DNA of 64,000 nucleotides, taken from positions 496,001-560,000 of the forward strand of contig NZ_JARVRW010000002.1 of the NCBI RefSeq assembly GCF_030209475.1. Reading direction: 5' to 3'. Below, piece after piece: positions 34,569 to 43,221 of this stretch. This DNA is from Microbacterium sp. lyk4-40-TSB-66. GTDB taxonomy: Bacteria > Actinomycetota > Actinomycetes > Actinomycetales > Microbacteriaceae. Position 1 is the stretch's first letter; each line of letters begins with the position of its first letter. The notes under the pieces are model-generated. The model did no database searches. It was given only the letters and a program-made list of their open reading frames with translations, and was not told the DNA's origin. Position numbers and translations under genes: made by a program.

Positions 34569-35719
34569 GCGCGCGCCTCGGCCATTGTGCGGGCGGCGAG
34601 CACGTCGTGGATGAGTTCGCGTTCGATCACCGATGCGCCCTCTCCTTCACGCACGTGCGAGAGGAAGGCGTCGATCACCTCGGCGTCGTCTCGGGCCGCG
34701 CGCACGCGCCGCGCATAACCGAGACCGTCATCGGACGATGACGCCGCCGGCAGGTGCACCACGGTCGCGCACCACGGGAAGCGCTCTTGCAGACGACGCA
34801 TCGGGTCGGGCTGAGGGGTGGCGTCGGTGTACTCCGCGCGCACCCACTGCTCGCTGTGGTCCGCGAATCGTTCGTCGGTCAGCAGGTCGTCGAGCGGCCC
34901 CCTCAGGGTGACGAGGGGACGGGGCACCGGGAGGTCGAGCCACCGCACCGACGACAGTCCGGCCGCGTCGAGGTCGACGAGCCACGACCCGCGGGGTTTG
35001 CCCGCCTCACCGAAGCTGTAGTGCAGCGGAGCCCCCGCGTACCGCACGCGCTCGGAGAGCTGTTGACGGCCGTGGATGTGTCCGAGGGCGACGTAGTCGG
35101 GCCCGTCGAACGCGGACAGGGGGACGACGTCGAGTCCCCCCTGCCGGATCTCGCGCTCGACGCCGGGAGTCGACTCGACACCGGCGGCGAAGCAGTGCGC
35201 CGCGACGACGGAGCGCCCCCCGCGCGCGGCCGCGTCGGCGCGAACGAGATCGAGGGCGTGCGTCATCGTCTGCGCCTGGCTGCGCAACTCGACGCCCGCC
35301 CACAGGTGCCGCACGATGGCTGGCTCGAGGTAGGGGATGCCGTAGACGTGTACGGGACCGTGCTCGTCGACGAAGGTCACCGGTGTGCCGACCGTCGAGG
35401 GGTCCGTCAGGACGGCGATGTCGGCCCGCAGCAGCGCAGACTGGAAACCGAGACGGGCTGCGGAGTCGTGGTTGCCGCTGGTGACGAGCACTCGGGCACC
35501 CGCGTCGGCGAGGGCGGCGAGGGTGCGGGACAGCACGGGATAGCAGGCCGCCGACGGTGCCGCGGAATCGAAGACGTCGCCCGCCACGATGACGAGGTCG
35601 ACCGCGTTCTCGCGCACCTGCTCGACCAGCACGTCGAGCACGCCGGTGAGCGCGTCGAGGGTGGAGTGCCCGTGGAACGAGCGCCCGATGTGCCAGTCGG
35701 AGGTGTGCAGGATGCGCAT
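34565..35719 (-). CDS. sbcD: SbcD, Mre11-type nuclease subunit
   Basis: 384 residues starting MRILHTSDWHIGRSFHG; the longer frame upstream lacks homology. Calcineurin-like phosphoesterase motifs are in order: DWHIGR, GDVFDS, TSGNHDS, AAHCFAAG and LGHIHGRQ. They bind two Mn ions. The C-terminal capping region (about 280-384) contacts SbcC. It is the first gene of the sbcDC operon. Confidence 0.96.
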   Translation of the reverse strand: MRILHTSDWHIGRSFHGHSTLDALTGVLDVLVEQVRENAVDLVIVAGDVFDSAAPSAACYPVLSRTLAALADAGARVLVTSGNHDSAARLGFQSALLRADIAVLTDPSTVGTPVTFVDEHGPVHVYGIPYLEPAIVRHLWAGVELRSQAQTMTHALDLVRADAAARGGRSVVAAHCFAAGVESTPGVEREIRQGGLDVVPLSAFDGPDYVALGHIHGRQQLSERVRYAGAPLHYSFGEAGKPRGSWLVDLDAAGLSSVRWLDLPVPRPLVTLRGPLDDLLTDERFADHSEQWVRAEYTDATPQPDPMRRLQERFPWCATVVHLPAASSSDDGLGYARRVRAARDDAEVIDAFLSHVREGEGASVIERELIHDVLAARTMAEARA

Positions 35720-35851
35720 GCAGCCACGGTACGACGCACCTCCGACATCGGCTCGCAGCAAACGCGCACACGGCACCCGCCGGCCCGTGCGAACCCCGCA
35801 CGCACCGCAGCCGAACACACGCGACGCGGACGCACCGACCCCGGACGCACG

Positions 35852-35888
35852 GACGCCCCGCCCCGCCTCGACGGCGGTACGGGGCGTC
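35852..35888 (-). terminator. Hairpin after the 105-residue acidic protein gene
   Basis: GACGCCCCG and CGGGGCGTC flank an inner GCC/GGC pair, 11 nt beyond the stop of the reverse-strand gene. It is a likely terminator for 35899-36427. Confidence 0.6.
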
Positions 35889-35898
35889 TGCGGGGTGA

Positions 35899-36216
35899 TC
35901 AGCCTTCGGCGACCTCGGCCGCGAGGGCGCGGATCCGGTCGTCGCCGAGGTCGAGCCCGACGTCGGTGAAGCGCTGACGCAGCACGTCGGCGATACGGCT
36001 CTCGCTCTTGTCGCCGACGTCGGCCCGCGTCTGGACGATGACGCCGCGGATGCGTGCCTCGTCGTCGGTGGGGTGGGTGTCCATCGCCGGTTCGGACTGC
36101 TCGTCCGGTCGCGGGGTCTTGCGGTCGCGGTGAACGGCACCGCCGACCGAGTCGGCCGCGTCAGCACCTCCGTCGGGACCGGAGCTGGGCTCGGGGGCCC
36201 GGGTTGCATCCGACAT
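35899..36216 (-). CDS. Hypothetical acidic protein
   Basis: 105 residues. The first half is Ser/Pro/Asp-rich and probably disordered. The second half (about 50-105: DDEARIRGVIVQTRADVG, VLRQRFTDVGLDL, ALAAEVAEG) looks helical. I recognise no family. It starts 1 nt after the stop of the upstream gene, so the two form a tight pair of small soluble proteins. Confidence 0.7.
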   Translation of the reverse strand: MSDATRAPEPSSGPDGGADAADSVGGAVHRDRKTPRPDEQSEPAMDTHPTDDEARIRGVIVQTRADVGDKSESRIADVLRQRFTDVGLDLGDDRIRALAAEVAEG

Positions 36217-36217
36217 G

Positions 36218-36427
36218 TCAGTCCTCCGTACTCAGGTCGGGGTCGATGCCCTGGCTGGCGGCATCGCCTTCGATGGGGTCCGAGGGCGCGGCGTCGTTCA
36301 GACGCGGAGATCCCTTGGCGTGATCGTTGCGCTCGGCGGTCTCACCGTCGGCCACAGCGCCACTCTCCCAGCCACCGGGCGGGTCGGCGTCGATGACGCC
36401 CTCGGGCAGATCGCGATCGTCGTTCAT
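36218..36427 (-). CDS. Hypothetical acidic small protein
   Basis: 69 residues, rich in Asp, Glu, Gly and Pro and without hydrophobic segments, so probably disordered. GAAAGGGGAAAG provides a good ribosome site before the ATG. Proteins of this composition are common in Microbacteriaceae and unnamed. It is the first of two coupled genes. Confidence 0.7.
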   Translation of the reverse strand: MNDDRDLPEGVIDADPPGGWESGAVADGETAERNDHAKGSPRLNDAAPSDPIEGDAASQGIDPDLSTED

Positions 36428-36514
36428 GACTTTCCCCTTTCGAGGTCTTCAGCTTCGTCGCGTCGGACGGACCTCGGGCAGGGGTTGACCTTGCCGCACG
36501 CGCCCGTATGCGTT

Positions 36515-36820
36515 TCAGACGCTGGACGCCGGGCGCTGATGCAGGATGCCGGCGCGCTCGGGATGGGCGTCGAACCACTCCCCCACGTACCAGCACACCG
36601 GGATGACCTCGCGCTCGCCGGCCTCCTCGATCGTGTCGACGGCGCGCTCGGTGACGATGGCGGCGTAGCCGTGCCCTCGGAAGGTGGGGATGGTGAAGGC
36701 GCGGGTGAGGGCGATCGTGCGCCCGTCGTCGCGGTAGTCGAGGACGGAGACGAGGTCGTCGCCGCGGTGAAGGGTGAACCGGGACGCCGTCTTGTCGTCG
36801 GCGAAATGCAGATCGGACAT
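36515..36820 (-). CDS. Small GNAT-like N-acetyltransferase (YjdJ type)
   Basis: 101 residues. SVLDYRDDGRTIALTRAFTIPTFRGHGYAAIVTERAVDTIEEAGEREVIPVCWYVGEWFDAHPE matches the minimal single-domain GNAT of COG2388, with the acetyl-CoA loop in RGHGYA and the YVGEWFDAHPE end. The substrate is unknown. It is separated by about 90 nt from the downstream acidic-protein pair. Confidence 0.87.
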   Translation of the reverse strand: MSDLHFADDKTASRFTLHRGDDLVSVLDYRDDGRTIALTRAFTIPTFRGHGYAAIVTERAVDTIEEAGEREVIPVCWYVGEWFDAHPERAGILHQRPASSV

Positions 36821-36940
36821 GCGGAGAGGCTACGCCGGTCGTCGACTCCGAAGACGGGATGCCGCAGAATGCACGGCGGCACCGCAGGTTCACGGGCGCG
36901 GATTGAGCAGAATGCGCGGGACTCCGTCCGATGTCATGAT

Positions 36941-36969
36941 TTGACCTGGTCGGACGCAGTGGGTAATAA
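36941..36969 (+). promoter_or_regulatory. Near-consensus housekeeping promoter
   Basis: TTGACC, a 17-nt spacer, then TAATAA. It is unusually close to consensus for this GC-rich DNA. The -10 ends 7 nt before the ATG at 36977, so the transcript should begin at or next to that ATG. Confidence 0.75.
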
Positions 36970-36976
36970 TGCCGCC

Positions 36977-37078
36977 ATGACTGACTTCGCGCGTCCTCTG
37001 TCCGCCCGGGAGGCGAACGGGACTGCCGGCATGATGATGCCCGGCCGCGTCGTCATGCGTTGTCGAATGTGCCGCTGA
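36977..37078 (+). CDS. Candidate leaderless 33-residue leader peptide
   Basis: The ORF begins MTDFARPLSAREANG, has three consecutive Met codons, and ends VVMRCRMCR. It begins where the promoter at 36941 should start transcription, so it would be translated leaderless. About 177 nt of untranslated leader separates it from the regulator gene. The Met/Cys/Arg-rich end suggests an attenuating leader peptide, by analogy with actinobacterial Cys leader peptides. This is inference; no anti-terminator was modelled. Confidence 0.55.
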   Translation: MTDFARPLSAREANGTAGMMMPGRVVMRCRMCR

Positions 37079-37255
37079 CCGCGACCCTCGCCCCGACGAC
37101 CTCGTGCTTCTGAACGCCGACGTCGTCTTCCGGTCGCCTGGCATCCGCGTCGATCACGCGTCCGCCGGCACCGCGCTCCGGCCCCTCGGCCCTCACCTCC
37201 CGTCGAACCCCGCTCACGATGACGCCCGGGTTCACACACCCAAGGATTTCTCCTC

Positions 37256-37987
37256 ATGTCGCTCTCCGCAGTCCTCGACCGTCCCGTGACCGCCTCCGCC
37301 CGCCCCGCCACCGCCGGCACGGCATCCTCCCCCCAGCCCGCCGCTCCGGACGCCTCCGTCCCGGCGCCCGCACGCGCCGCCGCCTCGACCGCCCCCCGCG
37401 GCTTCGCGCTGTACGTCGGCATCGATGAAGAGAAGGCCGCCGCGGCCGGCGTGAGCCTGGGGACGCTCGTGGAGGCACTTCGTCGCACGCTCGGCGAGCT
37501 CGCCCCCGCCGCAGAGACCTACGCCACGGTGGCCCTCGCCCCGGCCGGTGCCGGTGGCCGCGACGTCGACGTCGTCCGTCTGGCGCTGCACGAGCCGTCG
37601 GCCGTCGCCCGTACCAAGGACGAACCCGTCGACGAGGACCGCGCCCCCGGCGGCGTGGTCGTCGACATCTCGCGCAAGCGCGTGCTCATCGACGGCGAGT
37701 CGGCCGCCTTCACCTTCAAGGAGTTCGAGCTGCTGCAGTACCTCGTGCTGCGCGAGGGGCGCACGATCGAACGCACCGAGCTCGTGTCGTCGTTGTGGGA
37801 GGGCTCCACCGACGACGACGCCCCCGGCGAGCGCACCATCGACGTGCACGTCCGACGTCTCCGCGCGAAACTCGGTGCCTACGAGGACATCGTGCGCACG
37901 GTGCGCGGCGTCGGCTACCGCTTCGACCGTCACGCCGACGTCTCGATCCGTTACGGCCACGGAACCCCGTCGCCCGACCGTTTCTGA
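37256..37987 (+). CDS. OmpR/PhoB-type winged-helix regulator lacking a receiver domain
   Basis: 243 residues; AAGGA lies upstream of the ATG. The C-terminus (about 125-230) is a trans_reg_C winged helix: FTFKEFELLQYLVLREGRTIERTELVSSLW, ERTIDVHVRRLRAKLG, then VRTVRGVGYRF. The N-terminus is Ala/Pro-rich (1-50), then a small domain (about 50-115) that is not a response-regulator receiver: no phospho-acceptor Asp or Lys pattern is visible. It is preceded by a leader ORF and a long 5' leader. The signal is unknown. Confidence 0.87.
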   Translation: MSLSAVLDRPVTASARPATAGTASSPQPAAPDASVPAPARAAASTAPRGFALYVGIDEEKAAAAGVSLGTLVEALRRTLGELAPAAETYATVALAPAGAGGRDVDVVRLALHEPSAVARTKDEPVDEDRAPGGVVVDISRKRVLIDGESAAFTFKEFELLQYLVLREGRTIERTELVSSLWEGSTDDDAPGERTIDVHVRRLRAKLGAYEDIVRTVRGVGYRFDRHADVSIRYGHGTPSPDRF

Positions 37988-38105
37988 TCGCGACGCACAC
38001 ACGGTCGTCGGCACGCCGGGCGGAGGACCGCTCGACGGTGCCGCGGGTTCCTGCCCGGCCGAGCCCGGATGCCGCGATGTCGGCGGTCCGACGTAAGGTG
38101 TCGCC

Positions 38106-39095
38106 ATGAGATCGACCGGGGTCCGCTCGCGCCACGCGCCGCGCGATCTCGAGGCGCCGGTCGAACGGCCGATCGAGTCGGACTACCGACCCGTCCACCC
38201 CGTCGACATCGGGCGCGCCGTGTCAGCTCAACGGCACGGCAGTAACGACCCCACGTACTTCGCGACCTCCCCCCTCGGGGCGGGTGGCGTCGTCTGGCGC
38301 GTGACACGCACACCGCTGGGCGTCGCCACCCTCGCGCTCCGCCAGCGGATCGGGGGGAGCGTCCGGGCAGCCGCCTGGGGCCCCGGCGCACCGTGGGCCC
38401 TCGATCAGCTGCCCGCGCTGTGCGGCGCGCACGACGATCCCGACGGCTTCGACGCGTCGCGGCATCCGTCGGTCGCCGAGTGGCACCGTCGCCACCCCGA
38501 CCTCCGCATCGGGCGTACCGACCTCGTCTTCGACGCCCTCGTCAGCGCGATCATGGAGCAGAAGGTCACGAGCATGCAGGCGTTCTCGGCCTGGCGCAGC
38601 ATCGTGACCTGGTTCGGCGAGCGCGCACCGGGACCCACTCCCCGCCCCATGTTCGCCCCGCCCGACATCGAGGGGTGGCGCCACGTGCCGTCGTGGGCGT
38701 GGCACCGAGCCGGGCTCGAGCCGCCGCAGTCGCGCACCATCGTCGAGAGCGCCCGTCGCGGCGCGTCGATCGTTCACGCCGCGACGGCGGCCCACGACGG
38801 CGAGGGTCGCGACCGCGTCTTCATCAGCCTCCGCGGCGTGGGCATCTGGACGAGCGCCGAGACACGCATCCGCGCCTTCGGAGACCCGGATGCCGTGAGC
38901 ACGGGCGACTACCACCTCGCCCACCAGGTGGGTTTCGCCCTGACGGGCCACCGCACCGACGACGACGGCATGCTCGAGTTGCTCGAACCGTTCGCCGGTC
39001 ATCGTCAGCGGGTGATCCGACTGATCTACGCCGGGTCGTCGCTCGAGCCGCGCCGCGGACCGCGCCTCAGCCCGGAAGACCACCGCGACCGCTGA
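38106..39095 (+). CDS. DNA-3-methyladenine glycosylase II (AlkA-like)
   Basis: 329 residues. The helix-hairpin-helix region ISLRGVGIWTSAETRIRAF is followed by the catalytic Asp in VSTGDYHLAHQVGF, and LVSAIMEQKVTSMQAFSAWR provides the earlier HhH-GPD helix. It should excise alkylated bases. The N-terminal 100 residues resemble the AlkA_N-like extension. It is monocistronic, 118 nt after the winged-helix gene. Confidence 0.88.
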   Translation: MRSTGVRSRHAPRDLEAPVERPIESDYRPVHPVDIGRAVSAQRHGSNDPTYFATSPLGAGGVVWRVTRTPLGVATLALRQRIGGSVRAAAWGPGAPWALDQLPALCGAHDDPDGFDASRHPSVAEWHRRHPDLRIGRTDLVFDALVSAIMEQKVTSMQAFSAWRSIVTWFGERAPGPTPRPMFAPPDIEGWRHVPSWAWHRAGLEPPQSRTIVESARRGASIVHAATAAHDGEGRDRVFISLRGVGIWTSAETRIRAFGDPDAVSTGDYHLAHQVGFALTGHRTDDDGMLELLEPFAGHRQRVIRLIYAGSSLEPRRGPRLSPEDHRDR

Positions 39096-39203
39096 CCCGC
39101 CGGGTCGCGACCCCGCGCGTTGCGAGCCCGCCGCCGAGGACGGCGCCGGCGTCGCGAGGCCGCCCCCGAGGACGGCGCCACCACGGGCGCCCCGCGTTCC
39201 CCC

Positions 39204-40055
39204 TCACGACGGCAGGTGAGGGCGAGACGCACGCCAGTACCCGGTGAACGAGATCATCCGTTTGTCGACGCCGACCCGCACCCAGTGCCGGCGCATCGCC
39301 GCGACCAGGGACTGCTCCCCCGCCACCCAGGCGTAGGCGGGCACGACCGCTTCCGCCTCGCTCGCCTCGACCGCCGCGGTCAGCACGGCATAGCCCGGGG
39401 TCGCGTGAGGGTCGTCGCGCACGATCCACGCCACCTCGACGCGGGCCGGTGCGGCCAGAGTGCGCACGTCGCCGGCATCCGGCACCTCGATGAAGGCGCG
39501 CCCCGTCGCCTCGGCGGGGAGGGAGGCCAGGATGCCGGCGAGCGCGGGGAGGGCGGTCTCGTCGCCGACGAAAGCGAGCGGGCCGCGCAGATCGGCGGGC
39601 GGCGCGAACAGCACGCCCTCGTCGAGGATGGCGACGGCGTCGCCGGGCGCGCAGGTCTCGGCCCAGGACGCCGCGGGCCCCGCCGTACCGGCGGCGGCGG
39701 AGCCGTGCCGCACGAAGTCGACGTCGAGTTCGGGACCCTGCGCCCCGTCGGCGCGGAAGCCGGCGACGGTGTAGTTGCGCAGCACCGGGCGCTGCGTCTT
39801 GGCGATCGCGAGGTAACGCAGATACGCGAAGGTGTCGAGACGGTTCGGCAGGCGCGTGAGCGTCCCCCCGGCGACGGGCAGGAACAGGCGGAACCACTGG
39901 TCGGCGCCCATGGGCGTGAAGCGCGCCAGGTCGGGTCCGCCCAGCGTCACGCGCTCGAAGGTCGGCGACAGACGCCGGCGGCGCCGCACGTACAGGGTCA
40001 GCAGTTCGCTCTTCTCGGGCGCAAGACGCTTCTGCGCCCCGGTGGTCCGGGCCAT
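39204..40055 (-). CDS. Siderophore-interacting FAD-dependent ferric reductase (SIP)
   Basis: 283 residues. The start was set at MARTTGAQ because AAGGAGG lies just upstream. The N-terminal FAD-binding barrel has LRNYTVAGFR (RxYT-like flavin motif) and ASWAETCAPGDAVAI. The C-terminal SIP domain has LAFVGDETALPALAGIL, AYAWVAGEQSLVAAMRRHW and the end region RMISFTGYWRASR. It reduces Fe(III)-siderophores in the cytosol to free iron, matching the iron ABC importer encoded 300 nt away. No DtxR box is visible before it. Confidence 0.93.
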   Translation of the reverse strand: MARTTGAQKRLAPEKSELLTLYVRRRRRLSPTFERVTLGGPDLARFTPMGADQWFRLFLPVAGGTLTRLPNRLDTFAYLRYLAIAKTQRPVLRNYTVAGFRADGAQGPELDVDFVRHGSAAAGTAGPAASWAETCAPGDAVAILDEGVLFAPPADLRGPLAFVGDETALPALAGILASLPAEATGRAFIEVPDAGDVRTLAAPARVEVAWIVRDDPHATPGYAVLTAAVEASEAEAVVPAYAWVAGEQSLVAAMRRHWVRVGVDKRMISFTGYWRASRPHLPS

Positions 40056-40133
40056 CAGGCCCTCCTTCTTCTCGAAAGGGACGGCGCGCAGCGCGTCCCG
40101 GCTCGCCCGACACCGCACCGTAGGCTGTGCGAC

Positions 40134-40355
40134 ATGACGCAGACGGGAACCGGCTGGCCGCGCGGCCGCACGTATTGGGTGCTGGGCAGCCTGCTCCTGT
40201 TCGGACTCGGGGTCCTGTTCGGCCTGGTGTGGCAGAACGTGTGGCTGGGAGTCGTCATCGCCGCGGCGGTGTCGGTCGGGTGGCTCATCGCCTACGAATC
40301 CAGCCGCGGCCGCAACGTCGGTGTCAACGACGAGGACAACGGCATCCAACTCTGA
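40134..40355 (+). CDS. Small membrane protein
   Basis: 73 residues with two hydrophobic helices (about 14-32 and 36-52) and a charged end SSRGRNVGVNDEDNG. TAGGCT lies 7 nt before the ATG, indicating leaderless expression. It runs opposite to and between the SIP and ATPase genes. No family was recognised. Confidence 0.7.
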   Translation: MTQTGTGWPRGRTYWVLGSLLLFGLGVLFGLVWQNVWLGVVIAAAVSVGWLIAYESSRGRNVGVNDEDNGIQL

Positions 40356-40359
40356 GGTC

Positions 40360-41127
40360 TCATCGGTAGTACACCGCCAGCGGATACGGTCCGTCGCGGC
40401 GCACCTGGACGGGCGTACCGAAGACCTCCTGGAGCGTGGACGAGGTCATGAGCTCGTCGGGGGTGCCGACGTGCACGACCCGCCCCTCGGACAGTGCGAT
40501 GATCCGGTCGGCGTAGGCCGCGGCGAAGTTGACGTCGTGGACGACGATCACGATCGTCTTTCCGAGTTCGTCGGCCGCGCGCCGGAGCCGGCCCATCATG
40601 GCGACCGCGTGCTTGATGTCGAGATTGTTCAACGGCTCGTCGAGCAGGATGTAATCGGTGTCCTGTGCGAGGACCATCGCGACGTACGCGCGTTGACGCT
40701 GGCCGCCCGACAGCTGGTCGAGGTAGCGGCCGGAGAGGTCGGCGAGATCCAGGAACGCGATCGCCTCGTCGATCTTGGCGTGGTCGTCGTCGGTGAGGCG
40801 ACCCCGCGAGTGCGGGAAGCGCCCGAAGCCGACGAGCTCGCGGACGGTCAGTCGTGTGACGAAGTGGTTCTCCTGCCGCAGGATCGACACGGTCTTGGCG
40901 AGCGCGCGTCCGGGCGTGGACGATACGTCGAGGCCGGCGATGGTGACGCGTCCGCGGGTGGCCGCCGCGAGGCGCCCCACGATGGTGAGCAGCGTCGACT
41001 TGCCCGCACCGTTCGGACCGACCAGCGCGGTGACGCCGCCGGCGGGGATGTCGAGGGTGACGGGGCCGAGCACGGTGCGGTCGCCGTAGGTCATGGTGAC
41101 GTCGGTGAGCGAGATCACGCGACGCAC
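40360..41127 (-). CDS. Iron-siderophore ABC transporter ATPase (FecE/FepC type)
   Basis: 255 residues. It has Walker A VGPNGAGKST, Q-loop LRQENHF, signature LSGGQRQRAYVAMVLAQ, Walker B YILLDEPLNNLD and H-loop VVHDVNFA, all intact. It is typical of the FecE/BtuD subfamily importing ferric siderophores. It lies 22 nt downstream of two FecCD permease genes on the same strand, with a binding-protein gene at the head, forming a complete importer. Confidence 0.95.
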   Translation of the reverse strand: MRRVISLTDVTMTYGDRTVLGPVTLDIPAGGVTALVGPNGAGKSTLLTIVGRLAAATRGRVTIAGLDVSSTPGRALAKTVSILRQENHFVTRLTVRELVGFGRFPHSRGRLTDDDHAKIDEAIAFLDLADLSGRYLDQLSGGQRQRAYVAMVLAQDTDYILLDEPLNNLDIKHAVAMMGRLRRAADELGKTIVIVVHDVNFAAAYADRIIALSEGRVVHVGTPDELMTSSTLQEVFGTPVQVRRDGPYPLAVYYR

Positions 41128-41149
41128 CGCCCCGGTGAGCGGGTGGGCA

Positions 41150-42160
41150 TCAGAGACTCCCCTTCCGGAGCAGGTAGACGAGGAAGAACACGCCGCCGAC
41201 GAACTCGATGATGATCGAGAGCATGCCGGCCGCGTAGAACACGTGCCGCAGGACGAAGTACCCGCCCAGCAGCGTGGCCATCCCGAGCAGCACCGCGAAG
41301 GGCAGCACGACGCGGTGCTGCGCGGAGCCCGCCAGTTGGTACGCCAGGGTCGCGACGAGGAAGCCGAAGAACGTCATCGGCCCGACCATCGTGGTCGACA
41401 CCGAGATCAGCACGGCCACGAGAACGAGCATCACGATGACCTCGCGCCGGTAGGCGAGGCCCAGGTTGACCGACGCCTCTCGGCCCAACGCCAGCACGTC
41501 GAGGCGGTGCCGCGCGCGCCAGACGACGACGAGCACCACCGCGACTACGAGCGTTCCCCACGGGAGGTACTCGGCATCCGAGTTGGAGAGGTTCCCGAAG
41601 AGGCGGGCCGAGAGGATGTCGAAATCGCTCGGGGTGAGGAGGCGCTGCATGACGGTGGAGAGCGAGCCGAACCCGACGCCCAGCACGACGCCCACCAACA
41701 GCATGATGTGGAGGTTGCCGCGGCGCCCGGCGAACAGCCAGCCGTACAGCAGCGTCGCGAAGCCCACCATCAGCACGCTCTGCACGACCACCTTGACCAG
41801 GCCGTCGGTGGCCGAGAGCGCGGCGCTTCCGAAGAAGAACACCAGGGCCGTCTGCATCACGACGTAGAGGGCGTCGAAACCCATGATCGAGGGGGTCAGG
41901 ATGCGATTCGCGGTCGCCGTGTGGAACAGCACCGTCGCGACCGCCTGACAGCACGCCACCAGAGCGATCGTGGCCAGGCTCACCACGCGAAGGTTCACGG
42001 CCAACCAGAAGGCCCGCGAACCGGGTTCGCCCGGGACGTTCCAGGTCAGCACGCCGACGGCCGCGACCGCGACGATCAGGATCAGGAGGCCGAAGCGCAG
42101 GGCGATCCGCGGACGACGGGGCGTGACCGCCGGGGTCGTCCGGGTCAGGGTGTCAGCCAC
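41150..42160 (-). CDS. FecCD-family siderophore permease 2
   Basis: 336 residues, GTG start overlapping the previous permease by 8 nt. It has about nine or ten hydrophobic helices, with the FecCD-type GPMTFFGFLVATLAYQLAG and MATLLGGYFVL regions. With the other permease it forms the heterodimeric membrane channel, energised by the ATPase downstream. Confidence 0.94.
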   Translation of the reverse strand: MADTLTRTTPAVTPRRPRIALRFGLLILIVAVAAVGVLTWNVPGEPGSRAFWLAVNLRVVSLATIALVACCQAVATVLFHTATANRILTPSIMGFDALYVVMQTALVFFFGSAALSATDGLVKVVVQSVLMVGFATLLYGWLFAGRRGNLHIMLLVGVVLGVGFGSLSTVMQRLLTPSDFDILSARLFGNLSNSDAEYLPWGTLVVAVVLVVVWRARHRLDVLALGREASVNLGLAYRREVIVMLVLVAVLISVSTTMVGPMTFFGFLVATLAYQLAGSAQHRVVLPFAVLLGMATLLGGYFVLRHVFYAAGMLSIIIEFVGGVFFLVYLLRKGSL

Positions 42161-43109
42161 GGGCGCGCATCCTCAACAACAGGGTGATGAACACCGCGGA
42201 GCCGACGACACCGAGGATCATCGAGACGGGGACTTCGAACGGCATCCGGATGACGCGTCCGACGATGTCGCAGACGACGACGATCGCCACGCCCCCGACG
42301 CACACCCAGGGGAGGTTCGCGCGGGCGTTGTCACCGCGCCACATCGACACGAGGTTCGGAACGACCAGTCCCAGGAACGGCAGGAAGCCGACGACGACGG
42401 TCGTGACACCGGTGGCGACCGCGACGAGCCCGGTACCGATCAGCAGGACGCGCGTGTGGTCGAGGCCGACGGAGGTAGCGACGTCCCGCCCGAGACCGGC
42501 GACGGTGAGGCGGTCGGCGTACAGGAACACGAGCAGGACGACGATCGCGACCACCCAGAGCACCTCGTAGCGTCCGCGCACGATGGAGGTGAAGCTCCCC
42601 ATGAACCATGTGCCGAGCATCTGCAGCGAGTTGGTCGACACGGCCAGATAGGTCGTGAACGCTGAGACCACCGCCCCGAGCATGATGCCGATGAGCGGCA
42701 CGACGAGGGAGGAGCGCAGCGAGATGCGCTGCAGGATGGCGATGAACACCATCGTGCCGACGAAGGCGGCGACGGATGCCACGGTCATGCGGACGAACAG
42801 GGGCGCGGTCGGGGCGATGAGCACCGTGACGAGGAGACCGAGCGCGGCCCACTCCGACGTCCCCGTGGTGGAGGGCTCGACGAAACGGTTCTGCGTGAGC
42901 AGCTGCATGATGAGGCCCGAGACCGCCATGGCGCAGCCGGCCAGGACGAGGGCGGCGGTGCGCGGGACGCGCGAGATGAAGAACATCTCGCCCCCGAAGT
43001 CGTCGACGGTCAGGTCGTAGGCGCCGACGAAAAGCGAAAGGACGACGAGCGCCGAGACGCCGGCGACTGCGGCGGGCAGCGCCGTCCGGCGCGAAGTTGT
43101 CGAGTTCAC
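42153..43109 (-). CDS. FecCD-family siderophore permease 1
   Basis: 318 residues. I place the start at the GTG (VNSTTSRRTAL): the ribosome site GGGAGG directly abuts the ATG two codons earlier, leaving no spacer there, but stands 6 nt before this GTG. About nine helices; FecCD landmarks include GTSEWAALGLLV, LLGTWFMGSFTS-like QMLGTWFMGSF and VGFLPFLGLVVPNLV. A large inverted repeat lies between this gene and the binding-protein gene upstream. Confidence 0.92.
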   Translation of the reverse strand: MNSTTSRRTALPAAVAGVSALVVLSLFVGAYDLTVDDFGGEMFFISRVPRTAALVLAGCAMAVSGLIMQLLTQNRFVEPSTTGTSEWAALGLLVTVLIAPTAPLFVRMTVASVAAFVGTMVFIAILQRISLRSSLVVPLIGIMLGAVVSAFTTYLAVSTNSLQMLGTWFMGSFTSIVRGRYEVLWVVAIVVLLVFLYADRLTVAGLGRDVATSVGLDHTRVLLIGTGLVAVATGVTTVVVGFLPFLGLVVPNLVSMWRGDNARANLPWVCVGGVAIVVVCDIVGRVIRMPFEVPVSMILGVVGSAVFITLLLRMRARG

Positions 43110-43130
43110 TGGCATCCTCCCTCTCGCCCC

Positions 43131-43209
43131 GTCCTCCCGCGTGAGGTGCCGGACGTCGTCACGCGCCGGTGGGCGGACGCGACGATTCCCGACACCTCAC
43201 GCGGAGGAC
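43131..43209 (-). promoter_or_regulatory. Long inverted repeat between binding-protein and permease genes
   Basis: GTCCTCCCGCGTGAGGTG and CACCTCACGCGGAGGAC pair over about 17 bp with one bulged base, around a 44-nt loop. It sits just after the binding-protein stop and 21 nt before the permease start. It could be a partial terminator or an mRNA-stabilising hairpin that gives more binding protein than permease. Confidence 0.7.
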
Positions 43210-43221
43210 GACCGGGAATGG

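Noticed and set aside
33108..34718. Long antisense ORF (536 codons) over sbcC
   Set aside because: sbcC has complete ABC and zinc-hook motifs on the other strand; the antisense frame is a high-GC shadow.
37104..37289. 61-codon ORF in the regulator leader
   Set aside because: It overlaps the regulator start, has no ribosome site, and no recognisable domain.
40056..40133. DtxR box before the siderophore-interacting reductase
   Set aside because: No 19-bp match to the consensus could be found by eye in the region.
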